This document shows positions 27,234 through 39,993 of a DNA stretch of 64,000 nt, one piece after another (within the stretch, counting starts at the first letter, position 1; every line of letters begins with the position of its first letter). The notes beneath the pieces were generated by a model. The model was given only the letters and a program-made list of their open reading frames with translations, was not told the origin of the DNA and did no database searches. Location: assembly GCA_013398015.1 (NCBI GenBank), contig VZRR01010917.1, positions 26,488-90,487 of the forward strand, written 5' to 3'. The stretch comes from Oreocharis arfaki (taxonomy: Eukaryota; Chordata; Aves; Passeriformes; Paramythiidae). Position numbers and translations under genes: made by a program.

Positions 27234-28539
27234 GCTAGAGTCCCCATGGTAATTAAGACTCAAGAAGATTCACTGTTAAAGTACTTGCTGACTTCAGTGT
27301 GTCAGGATGCAACCATAGGAAGCTCTTAATTCTCCTTTAGGAAATGGAGAACACAATTTGCATTAGTAGGCTCTTTATACTCCTTCAGTCATATGTCCAC
27401 AGCCTAACTTTTAGTCAAAGATTAGAACTCTATCATCATGGTATTAGTGGAATGGTCCCCAATCCTTATCAGAGCTTTTTGGTAGCATACTTTTCAATCT
27501 TTCCTCATATAGGAATAACCAACAAAAAGCAGAGAACTTCTGCCTGCAGGTTACTTCTGTTAATGGAAAAGACTGTTAATGCTATGAAGTATGCAAGTTT
27601 TTTAATATGATGGATGGCAAAGAAGTGGATTTTTAATGAGAGAGTAGTTTTCTGAAAAGTCAAACAAAAGTGCTATAGGCTTTTGCATCAACAAATATGA
27701 AAAATCATGCATGGATTTAAAAAAGAAGTCTGCCTTTTCATTTAAAAAGCATAGGGAAGAAAGCTGACAGGACATGAGGTGGGAGTAAAAGAGTTATTGA
27801 CTGTGAGATGCAGATCACAGAGAGAGAAGGATAAAAGAAAAAATAAATGGAGATTTTCCCCTTATAGATTGGCTACTTGCCTATATTCTATATATGAATA
27901 AATAAATAGTTTGTGAAAAGAAGTGTTAGCCTGAACTGCATGTCCCTGTTAGAGCAGTATGTTATCTTTTGCTTTAAAATATGGCTTAGTTCTCAGGATA
28001 TATTTTTAGGATTATTCAATCAGAGTTTAGTTACAGCATGATAGCAACTGCAAAGAGAGAAAAATAGGAACAGAGAATTATAATTAAAACACTTTGAAAA
28101 AGGGCAAAGTTGCAAATAAGTAATGATAGCCTTAGAGGAGCTGGATGGGAAATGGAGTGTGTGCGGTGTTTATTTAGCAGAGCATATCTGTTGTAAGGAC
28201 TGATGTGAGCACTGGACAGGAGGGAACTCCAATATGTTGGTGTCAGAGAAGACACTGCAGGCAACAGGAACTGAATTCAACTGCATACAGGCAACTGAGA
28301 TTACACTGATCAACAGCATGTGACAGGAGAGTGGGAAGCAGCTCCATAGAGGATGACATCTGCGTGTCTTTGCACTCTAAAGGGTGAGTCCTGTATTTTC
28401 CCATGTATTCAGATCCCAGTCTAAACTAAAGAGAAGTCAGTGTGAAAGTAGAGACCACAAGCAGCACCAACAAATGTTTATAGAGAAAATTACATATATT
28501 TGTGTTAAAACAATCCCCAAGATATATTCTTTCTGGGCA

Positions 28540-28860
28540 GCGTGAAAGAAAACATCTGTTGCAGAGAGCGCAAAGGCTCTGCATTCAGATGGCGTTCCCT
28601 CTTTTATGCGCAATTTGGTCTTTTATGCATATTACGGGACATTTTTAGTGGTACCTCACATAAACTGTGTCTCCCTTGTGGAATCTCACATTGGGGTAGG
28701 TTATTGGAAGCCAACAGCCGTTTCAGTGGTAATTTCAACTGCGACAGAGTAATGGCAGCACATTATGAACCAATAACGGGATGTGAATGTTTGTAGTACG
28801 CTCTTGCAGTGCATAATAATGAAGGGGAAGTAAAAGTTTAGAATCAATCCTTAATTAGGC
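28540..28860. promoter_or_regulatory. CpG-retaining block, candidate regulatory element
   Basis: In an AT-rich, CpG-poor neighbourhood this segment keeps about nine CpG dinucleotides in roughly 270 bases (for example in gagcgc, ggcgtt, tgcgca, tacggg, gccgtt, tgcgac, aacggg, tacgct). It also carries octamer-like 'tatgcgcaat' and 'tatgcatat', CCAAT-type 'attggaag'/'aaccaat' and homeodomain-like 'ccttaattagg' sites. An 84-codon open frame crosses it (28542-28796, plus) with no recognisable domain. A conserved enhancer or an unmethylated regulatory site would explain the CpG retention. A recent gain by chance cannot be excluded. Confidence 0.35.
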
Positions 28861-31419
28861 AGATGACTTTCTGATTCTGACAAACACTGAAACTTGCCCA
28901 GAACTTCAGCACTGACTCAGAGTGTCTGCAGCATTTCTGCCTTAGGTCGCCCAGGTCCCTAACAGGCAGTATTGCAGGATCTGTTTGCTTTAGCTTTTAC
29001 TGAATAAAGCCACCTGAGCCTCTGAGCAGCTTTTCCAATCTATTAGATTGGCATACAGTTTTATTCCTGTACTGCCCGTGGTCTTATGCCATTTGGCAGC
29101 ACTCACTGCTGTGGTGAACACGTCATGATTTCAGCAGAGTGAGAATGGCAATGTAAAAGAAAAATGCTGGCATTTTGGGAGCAGTCAGCTTACTTTCAAT
29201 CAGTGTGAGAAAACACAATGTTTCAGACACTAATGAAAATTATTTCAGCATATCCTCTAAAGTTTCAGATATCCCCAAAAGTTTCAGGTAGAAAAGTTTG
29301 AGAACCTGCCCAGAATAGTTCATGACTGGCTACAGGACACCTTGTGTGGGTGGCAGGGGGCAGTGTTTAAATCCAGTGTTTAAAACCTCTTGCATTATAT
29401 CCAGTGTGAATGGCAGCTACGGGGATGCTGCGGATGGAGCTCGTTTTGCCTCCTGTAAAGCCTGAATATTTTGCTTTAGCCATATGTGGGTGAGGAATTG
29501 ATAAAATAAGCAAACATATGTAATGATTAAGCCTGTCACAGTACTCACACACTGGCCCAAATTCCCTTTTGCTGGCCAGTGCCATCCATCAGAGTTTATA
29601 GCTGTAAATAGGGAGTGACGTTGGGCTCCTCAAAGTTGAGCTGCAGAGCATCTTTTTTGTTGTTGTTGTTTATGGTTCTGTTTTAATAAGCTTTTTTTAA
29701 TTTAGGAAATTTTTTTGGTTTTCAGAAGCTTGCGTAAGAGCTCTGTGTGTGCTCGCAGGTTCAGCTATACCAGCTTCATAGTCCATTAAGCTAAATGTCC
29801 CTGCTTTTACAGATGTGGTGTAAGGTTAGGGAACTCTGCTAAGTATCTAGAAAACATATTAAAATCTGAAGATCAGAAACACTTTACATGGAGCATATTC
29901 ATCAGTCCATGTCTTTAAACACCTGTGACAGCAGACTGACTGCTTGTCAGGCCACCACGCTCAGCCCCAAACAGACGGGAGTTAAGTGAGACAGGAAAGC
30001 AGACCAGCAGAAAGCAAGCTGCCCATTTGGCATCTCCTGATTTATACGCTTATACTGGGAACTCCTACATTCAAAATGTTATTTGAAGCTCCCCTGTTGA
30101 AGCCTCTGGGTCTCCCTAGAAACGAGTGGAAACAGATTTAAAACGGTAATCTCCATTGGATAGGAATTATTAAATAAGGTATTTGTATTTTCCACAGATA
30201 GGCATATTCCTCCCCCAGAATACACATCTATTATCAATCCTTCCACAGTTTGTTATTTACTGACTGCTTACAGGTCAGGTCAACAAATTCAATTTTTTTA
30301 ATGTCTAATCATGATTTTAGGTCATTTAATTTAGGAAAATTAGGAAGTTGCTAGAAATTTCAGCACATTCCAGGTCAATTCATTAAGTTTTATAATTCTT
30401 CTGAAGTTTAAATTTAACACTTTTCTGCTGAATTACAACTCTAATTAATTATCTTCTATGCTACTCATCAAAACGACTCCTCTTCTCCTATCTTCACCTG
30501 CTAATATATGTCAGCGTTTATGAAGAGAAAGGTGCCAGATTCTCATTTGCAGTAAGGCTCTTTATAATGAATGACAGTAAAAGAGGCCTAATAGGGGTGT
30601 AAGATGCTTTGCCTCCTGTTTTAAAAACCTCTCTCTACTGATAGAATGGACAGCTGTTCTGGCAGTGTCTAAATGAGCAAAGATGTAAGATTTTGTGAGC
30701 AGAAAAGCAAATGGGCAGTGAATGACAAATGCTAGTTCTAGGATTTAGAACTCATCACATACATATACACTACTTTTTGTTTGCTAAACTGTTCATTTGT
30801 TACCATAGGAATAAGTTTTTTCTCCATAATCCAAGAGACATGCCTAATGCTCTCCCTGTTGATAAGACTTTTTAAGGCCTGTATTTTTCCTTCTACCAGC
30901 TTCATTGCTTTTAAAAGTCAGTCTTAGCAGTTACATAAATTGAAGGGGAGGGGGGCAGAGAAGCGGGTTGCTTTTTTTTCTCTGACAAACAGGTATTTCC
31001 AGAAGCATGCTGACATTTCATCATCCTCTGGACTATTGTATTCTGGAAAAAGGGCTATATTTTGTGGGTGATTGCTTCCAATACACAGAGCTTTATTGCT
31101 GTCCTGTATTAGTTTAACCTTTTTGTCCCAAACAGAATCATTATGAGCTGTTTCAAATGCAAGGGAGTAGAAATGAGCAGTGAGTAGAACTGTCCAAGGC
31201 AGGTATTTTCACAGCTTCTGTTCCTTGACCTGAAAAATACAGAAAACTTACAGGAAAGAGATTACTTTTAATCAACCACATCTGTAATGACAGAGACATC
31301 ATTGCTGTTCCCTGCATTTTTGTGAATATTCCTTAATATTTTTTTACTACTTTAGTATTCCAATCTTATTTTTTGTCCTAAGAATATATATAGTAGAACA
31401 CCTGCTGTATGCATAACCA

Positions 31420-31770
31420 TTGTCAGGAACCATGGTGGCTCCCTGGGAACAGCAGTGCAGGAATTGGCAGCCAGGACTTGTCCCAGCATCCCAGCCAGAG
31501 AGCAGAGCAACCAGGACACAGGGCAGCCCCGGCCCTGAGCAGTGAGCACCTCCCTGGGTACGGAGATGGACACAGGCCAGGACATCAGCCCACAGGGCAG
31601 GACTTATAAAGAGGCAGACTGCCAGTCTTACTTACAATCCAGGCATCCTAACCTTCTGTTGAACTGTAACTCACCTGCTGCCTAAACTTTCAGGTATCTG
31701 TCCATCCACCATCACCTACCTACCCAAATGTTGCAACCTGAGTACACATCAAAGCCACACCCCAGGTCCT
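31420..31770 (+). mobile_element. Possible old LTR-like sequence (uncertain)
   Basis: A sharp change to GC-rich sequence begins at 'tgtcaggaacc' near 31421. A TATA-like 'cttataaagagg' at about 31603 sits roughly 180 bases in, followed by a pyrimidine-rich segment. A TG start, an internal TATA box and a distinct composition would fit the U3/R part of an old LTR. I find no clear CA end, no target duplication and no polyadenylation signal, so this could equally be a GC-rich unique segment or an unmapped promoter. Confidence 0.25.
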
Positions 31771-34700
31771 GTAGACAGGAACAGTCACCAGCTCATCCAG
31801 AAGAACATCTGGACAGTCACATCTGTCACATCATGGAACTGCTTTGTTGCTCTGGATTTCCCTGAAAGCCTATTTTTTTTTATTTTTCTTTTTAATGAGG
31901 TGAGTGACACAGCTATTGTGCTGCCAGGGATGGCTCAGCCATTCCCCATCATGAATCTGTGTCCAACTGCAATGCAATTGGTCAAAAGGCAGCTGGTGAA
32001 GAAAGCATCATGAGTCTCTGCAAAAGGAGGAGAAAGGCAAGGTCTGTGCTAGGAAACAGTTATCAGTTCTATGAAAGGGTAGATTAAGAAGAGAGAAACT
32101 TTCTGGGCCAGACAAGGTTGGCAGAACTCAGGAATGCCTCTTCCTTCCTTTCCCTACTATTCAACTTAATTTCCTTTGGAAGGCATATTTCTGTCCTCCA
32201 TAGCTTGTAAGGGAAGAAATCACTGTTTCCCATTCCACTCTCATCACTGACTTACAGAGCAGCCACTGCTTATTTTCATGGCCTTGACTCCAGTCTCAAG
32301 CTCCTTTTGAGAGCTCAAAACCTCTCACAAATGGCACAGAGGTGCTCCTGGCTTCCCCACGATGAATATGCTCATGATCCCCACATCAGCCTAGGAAAAT
32401 CATGGTCTCTGAGCACATTGTACCTGCTTCTGCTCCCTCCAGCATCCTTCTCAGCCACTGTGTCATGCAGGCATTGTGGAGGGCAGGGAGAGCCCAGACC
32501 CAGCCGGGGCAGGGGCTGTAAGCCCTCTCATCCTGCAGCTCTGTTCCCTGCAAGTTCAGGAAAAGCTGAGATCAGTTTACTGCCATCGCCACCTGGGCTC
32601 TGCTTGGCAAGGGGCAGCACATCTGCAGGTGCCTGTGTCTGCACGGATGTTGTTCAAGGCTCCTCCTCTGGGGCAGCACCTTGCAGCTTGCTGCATCTTG
32701 GGGGTTCACTGCATGGTTGACAGAAGTTGCTGTGTGATCTTCTGCTGCCCTCTCCACACTTCCCACTAGTTCTGTCTTATTTTTATTCAAGGAGAGACAA
32801 AGTTGGCTTCCAGCCCAGATTTGCAGCTGGTGTCTCTAAAAGAAAGCTTACAGAGGGAAAAAAACCCACAAACCAGTAAACAAATAACCCAAATTCCATG
32901 CTGAATTTGCAGACTATGCAGTTGGCTTCATTCAGCCTCATAAGACATTGGAGACTGAGTGGAGGTAAAGGCTATAAGTACTTTCTCCTATGATGGGGAG
33001 AGCAGCATTTGTAGCTCTCTCTCCTCCAGTGGTGTCCAATAAACTGAGAATCCCAGGTGGGAGCAATGCCTTTAGCAGTGCTGTGCATTGCAGGAGTTAG
33101 AGCCTGACAAAGGAGAAAGAAAATAGGAATTTGCTGTGATGGCTTAGAGAAAATAACTCTGCCACTGACAGAAAATATCCCTACTGCCAGAAATGGTTCT
33201 CTTTCAGAAAACTTTCAAAAAAAGTAGCTCGTTTTCACACCTGAATTGCATACTGAACAGCACAGAACAGAAGGTACAGGTAGGGGTGTTCTCCAAAGAG
33301 GAGAGAATGCACCTTTTCTACCATGCAGGACTGCCCTTGGGTAACATAAGTGGATGTGCAATGTTAAGTGCTGAAACAATTAATGGCAGTGATGGGTCAG
33401 CAAATTGTTTCAGACAAGTGCCTTCCACGGATTCTGGGCAGCCCCTTTTCAGGTTTTCCTTTGAGAAACTTTGGGTGGAACATCTGTTGCAAAGAGCAGA
33501 AAGCGTACCTCCAGCCACCCACCCCAGTACTTCTGCCTGGTGGAAGGACTTGGAGAACTCAGCTGCATGGCATTAAGATGGAGAGACTCTGCCTTGAACC
33601 TCTGGAAATGTCTGGGTCTCCATTCTGACAGGTAGCAGAGCTTTTGTTGTTCCTTTTTTAAAAAAAGTTCCTTTTTAAAATTGTTTAGCCAGTCTTTCTG
33701 AGCGACATGGTGCTCTTCCACAAGGTAAGATTTCCTGGCTATCAGCTGCATCAGAATACTGCTCGGCACTGCTAGCACTTGAACAGATGGCAAACTTAAG
33801 GACTCAATTTTAAGGCATTAATCCTGCAACTGGATACCCATGGACAAGAACCCCTTTCATATCAACAGACCTTTCACAAAGCATAGGCTCTTAAACATTA
33901 GGCTGCAGGGCCAAGGCCTGTGAGGAAACACCCTCAGCCATTCAAGAGCTTTCCTGTTTAGCGGCACATGATGAAACTTCTCAGCTATCACACATCAACC
34001 AGAACCTTCAGCATGGAAATAGGTCGTACGTGAGCACTTTTTTTTCTATTTTGCATTCTCATTATACGATTTCTAAGTTAGTTGATCGAACAGCTGATGA
34101 GCAAACAATAGAGCAAAGTAATTTGATAAGTCTTGCAAATATGAAGGTGTCAAAAAGGAAGATGGGTAATTAGGAAGATTTGGTGCAGAAAAAGGATGCT
34201 CTAGACATGACTTGATTTAATTCACAAGGGGTTTCATTGATGTAAAAACAAAAGAATATGAAGAGATTGTGATTATACTCCACACTGCAACAAAATTTAA
34301 ACAGAACCATTCTAAGGAATACTAATAGGAATTACAATATCTTTGCATTTATGTTACATTCCTTTCAATGGCCTCAGTTCTTATTTTGCCATTTTCAATT
34401 GCCTTGGGGCAGGAGACAAGTCTTTATGCTTAACTGTACAGCATTAAACATGCAGCTCATGCAAAATAAATACAAAAATGAATCATGACAGGTGTTCTGG
34501 GATATTAAGTAAATCAGCACACACCTACTGCATAGTTATTCTTATTGAATATCCGTGGATGACTGAGGAACCTGAAGAAAATGACATATCTTCAGACCTG
34601 TGAAAAAGCATCAACCGGATAATCGCATAAGCATGTGGCAGCTCAAGACCATGGTACCTTACCAGATGAAAAGAATCCTTTGATCATTTAATGCTTACAG

Positions 34701-37700
34701 TGAATACAAGATATGATAATTCTGGACACAGGTCTCACATAATATTGCAGTTTTGCTGAAATTTTCTGCAGTTAAGATCATGATGGGATGTAGCACATAT
34801 CCAAAAAAACATATTTGTGGGAGTAATATATTGCACTTGCACCATCGTTAAGGCATGATCTATGAATTTACATCTATGCTTCCTAAGGTGGGACATTGAT
34901 GCGGTTCTGGAGATGAGGTCCTTGATGGCTGCTATGAATTCAAGCAGGATCTCAGCTCCTGAGCACCAGCTGGGAACTATTCAGTGATCTGGGAGCCTCA
35001 GTCCACAGGATGTCCATCAGCTGATCATCAAGGTAATCATGTGGGGATGGTGCATTTAAAGCACATAAAGATCACATTGTGTCCCTGGTACTTGAAGATG
35101 GGAGGAAACCACTCAAATCACTTCCAAAACCATGGAGAATGTTTTTTGTCCTGTTTTTGACTTAATTTCCTTCTCTTTCCTCCATGACAGTTTCACTGTC
35201 TGTGAAAACTTACAGAGGGACACAGAAGACTTTGAAAAACTTCTGTAGCTTTTCAGAAACACTGATGTACAGCTAATTTATTGAAAGCTTGTATGTGTAA
35301 GAGTTCTTCTCATTTCTGTATCCGACAGAGCAGCGTCATTACTTGCCTCCTGCTGAGATGCCTGTCACAGATTGGCTCACACAATTGCTGTTTACCACTG
35401 TGTGGGAATAAGACAGACTCACAACGAGTATTAAAACATAGCTCTTGTCAGACAAACTTGATTGATTATTCCTTTCAAACGCACTACAGAATTAGTGGAT
35501 GAAAGGAATGGGACAGCATAATAATTCCTGATTTCAATGTCAAGAAACCTTACTTGTAAAATTAATTCAAATTGATTTGGAGTGGAAGTAGGAAGCTGTG
35601 GTTAAAGATGATGATAGGTCTTACTAAGATGAGGGGAAGGGCATAGGGATCACTGCAGAAATAACATGAGTTTTTCAGAAACAGTGAAGAAAAAAATAGT
35701 TACATGTCCAGGTATCAGTAAATGACACAGGGAATTTGGGATCTCTGAGTGACTTCGAAGATCTCTTTTGTTTGTTTTGTTTGCCATCTTCTCAAAGTTA
35801 AAGTAAGTGGAATGTTCATGAAATTCAATTTAAAAAAAAAACACCAAACAGCAGATTCAAAAGTAATTAGAAATATAGAGAAAAGTAAAGTATTTTATGA
35901 ATATTTGAAGCAAGTGGCCTGGTTAGAAATAATGGAAAATTTGGGCTATTTATTTCTAGGAAAAAGTGATGGGAAGGAAAAAAAAAAAAGAAAAAAGTGA
36001 CATAATTTGCAATATAAAAACAATTAATGATTAATTCTATATATGGAAACATCCCATCACAGTGCAGGAAGGGAATTTTTTTTCCTACCTCTGTCCTTCC
36101 ATTACTGACTAAAACTAGAATATGTGCATCCTCTTTCCCAAAACACTATTGAACAGCTGTAAGAAGCTCAAGAAGAATCATGACACGTATTTGACACAAC
36201 AGTCCTTAAATTGCCAGGGAAGCTTCAGGTAATTGTTCACATAAATTTAGTGACTGTAGTAACAAAAATAGATGTCAAGCCTACTTTTTCATCAGAAACC
36301 AAGAAGGTGCTCTTTAATTTTTCCACGAGGACATTCAGGACTGGCATCATAAAACCTTTGAAAGAGCAACTTTTTTCCCAAAGACTGGCTGTAGCAAGAT
36401 GGTGAAAGCAAGTTTGCCCTTGGCAAAGGATACACAAGGGCTCCTCGTCCCTCCCTGTCCAGAGATGGAAGCATCACATCACATGTCATGGAGGGGCTGG
36501 GGCTTTCAATCCTTTGGGATGCCTCCAAACCCACAGCAGAACAGAGGACTACTTTTATCCCTGTCTTGTTTAAGCTCATTTCTCGACTGTATGGCAGGTG
36601 TTCAATCACTCAGCAGTCACCTAAACTGCTCATGTCAGAAGCTTACTAATGTAATTTAAATCGAGGGTAGGTATAAATCAGAACAATTCAGGGCCACAGT
36701 GTCAGTGACTATTTTGTGCTGCATTGAATCAAAGGCTACCTTCGACAGAAAAATGACACCATATGAAACACACAATTCACCTAAATAGGAAGAGAAATAG
36801 GGAAAAAAGCTTTTAAGGGTCATTGATTGATAGTTTTCACAATTCCTCCTAGGCCAAACTAGCAATCCAGTAGGGATGAAAAATATTCTATCAGGTGTTG
36901 CCTGCTGTCAAAACTTTACATTTACAATGTACAGTATATATTTATGAAGAAAACAATCTTTCAGCAATATATCAGGAGGAATCTAAGTTTGGAGCACCTG
37001 ATCAATTCACCAGTACTAAATTAATGAATTGCATGAATGTTAAGCAGATAACAGGTAAAGTGATAGTATTTCAGAATTAAATGTTGCTTTGGAATCTGGA
37101 AAGATTATTTATTGCCTATTTACGATTTCCATTCCTTTTATGTAAATTTAATTTTCTTGTTACTGGTACTCATCTGTTCTGGAGTGACTGCTTGCTAAAA
37201 ATTACCCTGCACTGTAATTGAAATACTTGACATGCTCAATGCTAGAACTTCATTTTATATGTCTATGAAAGATTATATGAACTAGGGTCTTAGAACTAAT
37301 TCCATCAAGCTATTTCTACATTTCCTTTTTAGAAAGGAAATATAAAGTATATAAAGGAACATAAAGTAACATTGTGAAAAAACAGAGAAATTTTAAAAGG
37401 CATTACAACACAGAGACATGGATATTCCCACTATATCCATCTGGCCTATTACTGTTTTTCACAATTCCTTTTTTTTATTATCTGAGGAGAAGAGAAGGCC
37501 CAGTAAGAAGAGGAAGAGTCCTTAGAGGAGGAGAAAATTCTCAAATACTTCTTCTGTTATATTCATCACTAACTGTATTGAGTCCATTTGTGCTTTTCCC
37601 CAATGTGCCTTACACAGTCTAATGCCTGCAGCTGAGGATTTCCAGGGCGCCAGGCTCCAAACAGATGGGAACACAGTCGGTGCTGAGTTTCTCTTCTGGG

Positions 37701-39431
37701 CACCATTTTTACACTGTTTCCTTAGCACCCCATTTCACGCTGTCACAAGCCCAATTTTAAAGAAGGAAGAGTGTGCTAAAGCAGGAGAGATTGCCATCTT
37801 CTGCTATGGTTCTCCGCATAAGAATGCTGGGATTTGGTGCAGCCCAGCACTACCACCTCTGAACTGGGGTGTCTGATCTAGCTGCAGTACCAACACACAG
37901 CAGGTGTTGGTGCCCAACAGGATACTGACAGCATCAGGGGTTCATTTATCAGCAAAAAATGTCTTTGTGGCTTGTTTCACAGGATGACTGGTCTTTGCTA
38001 GAGGGATGTGACACCTGACAGTCTGAAATAGAGCACAAGCTGTAGGGCAATGTGACTTTGCCTTCCACCTTGTGCTTTACGGCATCTTCTTGCCAGCAGT
38101 GCTGAAGTTATTCAAACCAGTAACACTGCCAGTGTGTCCAGCTTCCCCCATTGCTTTCCAGTGTAGTCTAGTCTCTTCTGAATTTGGATATATGTCTTCA
38201 GGCAAGGAAAGGATAAGCTCTTAAAAGTGACTGTATGGATGTCCATAATGACAATGAAAAAGAGAGGTGAAGAGAGGAAAATGTGAAGCAGGCTGAAAAC
38301 CTCTTCTAGATAACAGATCCTGGAAAAGAAGAAATTACTTGCTGGCCTGTAATGTATAAGCTGAAGTAATGTGTGAATGCTATTTTTATGATGAGCCATA
38401 CCAGTGGTGCAATCCTGTAAAAACCTGAAGATTTCTTGATAACTTCTGAGCATTACAAAGAGCCTGGTTCAGGACATGAGTCACTTGTAAAAGGAACCCA
38501 ACATTGCCCTCTCGTTACTAATTTGGGTTTTCCACCTCCAGCAGGAAGTATATTTTTAAACATCATTACTTGAACAAAGACAGCATTAGCAAGTCAAATG
38601 ATTTTGCATAAGCACTATTTTTTTTACAGGAGGCCATAAATTTATGCATTTTATGCATTTTATCTTTTTTTATTCATTAAAAAAAAGTTAATCAAAGTAA
38701 ATCAAAGTAAATTCTAAAATTCTATTTTAGAATTATTTTCAATTATTCTAAGACTTAAAATTTTTGTTAATGGAATAATTCTTCAGTAATAGACTAGTCC
38801 AACAGTCATTCTGATCTTTGTTCACACATTTTAAAATTTAAACATCACTGTATGGCAAAACTGTATCTCTATTCCCCAACATCCAGTTAGAACCATAAAA
38901 ACTGCTGCACGTAACATCTATGATGTGGGATCAAAATCCACTTCTCTAGTGAATAAATATGGGCAATAATAACACTACTTTGGCATCAGTTTCTAATTAA
39001 TTACTCTCACAAAATATTAGCTTAACTGCTAATATAAGCTTAAATTACTTATAAAGGATGATTTTATTTTTATAATTTTCAAATCTTTAATCTAGCCTAT
39101 GCCATTCTGTATTTCTGAACACGTTAAATATTAAAAATGAAACTCATTGGAAAAATATAATGGGATATGTATTCCAAGTTGTATTCCCAATAAGACCATA
39201 ATGTAAGGAATTGTGTTGATTTAGAAAGAAAATCTACAAAAGCAAGAATTCTATCTTTTAAGAGTTGCTTTTCTTCTAGAAACATGCTTAATTTACATGT
39301 TAAATTAGGTCTTTGTATTTTTTTCTTATTTAATTTTCAAAATAAATTTTATCAAAGCAATTATCACTTATGGTTTACTATGATAACGATGACTGAAACC
39401 TATCTAGTCTTTAATTACACTAAACCAAATT
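31771..39431. other. Non-coding stretch with a GC-rich patch at 32300-32770
   Basis: No supportable gene. The patch at 32300-32770 is markedly GC-richer than its surroundings and so opens long overlapping frames on both strands (137 codons plus at 32307-32720). Their translations are low-complexity Ser/Pro/Cys/Leu with no domain. Another open area at 33193-33793 likewise carries overlapping frames on both strands, none recognisable. Confidence 0.5.
38638..38733. repeat. Cluster of short direct and inverted repeats
   Basis: Three small structures follow each other: two copies of 'ttttatgca' near 38638-38656, two tandem copies of 'aatcaaagta' near 38690-38710, and a perfect 10-bp inverted repeat with arms at 38711-38720 and 38724-38733 (attctaaaat / attttagaat, 3-base loop). 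Replication slippage is the likeliest origin. Confidence 0.75.
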
Positions 39432-39993
39432 TGCACCCATCTTTGAAAAGGATGGAAAAGAGGAGCCTGAAAACTACCAACCTCTCAGCCTCACCTCAGT
39501 GCCTGGGAAGATCATGGAACAGATCCTCCTAGAAGCTGCGCTATGGCAGACAGCCAGCATGGCTCCACCAATGGAAAATCCTGCCTGAAAAATCCAGTGA
39601 CCTTCTGTGATGGAGTGACTGCATCAGTGGACAAGAGACGAGCTACAGATGTATCTGTACTTATGTAAGGCCTTTGACACAGTCCCCACAACATCCTCCC
39701 CTCTGAACTGGAGAGAAACAGACAGGATAATAAGAAAATATAAGACTATAAGAAAGATGTGGACAAGCATTTAGTAGAGCCTGTTGTGAAAGGAAAAGGG
39801 TTAATGGTTTTAAACCAAGAGAGTAGATTCAGACTAGTTATGAGTAAAATATTTTCTATAATGAGGGTGGTGAGACTCTGGAACGGGTCTCTGAGCAACC
39901 TGATCTAGTTGAAGATGTCTGTGATCATTGCAAGAAGGTTGGACTAGATGAGCTTTAAAAGGTCCCTTCCAACCCAAACCATTCTATGATTAT
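39432..39993 (+). mobile_element. CR1 LINE, sense, internally deleted
   Basis: The first part ('gcacccatctttgaaaagga', 'cctcagtgcctgggaagatcatgga', 'agccagcatggctccacca', 'ggagtgactgcatcagtgga', 'aaggcctttgacacagtccc') corresponds to the reverse-transcriptase domain of CR1. The last part ('gtaatggttttaaac'-like, 'gaaggttggactagatgagc', 'ggtcccttccaacccaaacc', 'attctatgat') is the 3' end. About 1 kb that normally separates these parts is missing; the junction lies near 39715-39760. The element reads on the plus strand with several stops and frameshifts, so it is dead. Confidence 0.94.

Larger units (their letters stand above)
20466..31419. other. AT-rich non-coding stretch, no gene recognised
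   Basis: About 11 kb with no supportable coding exon. The open frames are short and lack domains. A somewhat GC-richer patch near 23030-23330 carries overlapping frames on both strands and is more likely chance than gene. The TATC microsatellite at 27195 and the CpG-retaining block at 28540 are listed separately. Confidence 0.55.

Noticed and set aside
32307..32769. Overlapping open frames of 137, 97 and 72 codons on both strands
   Set aside because: GC-rich sequence has few stop codons, so long frames appear by chance. Translations are low-complexity, overlap each other and show no domain or splice context.
33193..33793. Overlapping frames of 127, 86, 114 and 66 codons
   Set aside because: They occur in competing frames on both strands, with no recognisable domain and no convincing splice sites. 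None stands out as coding.
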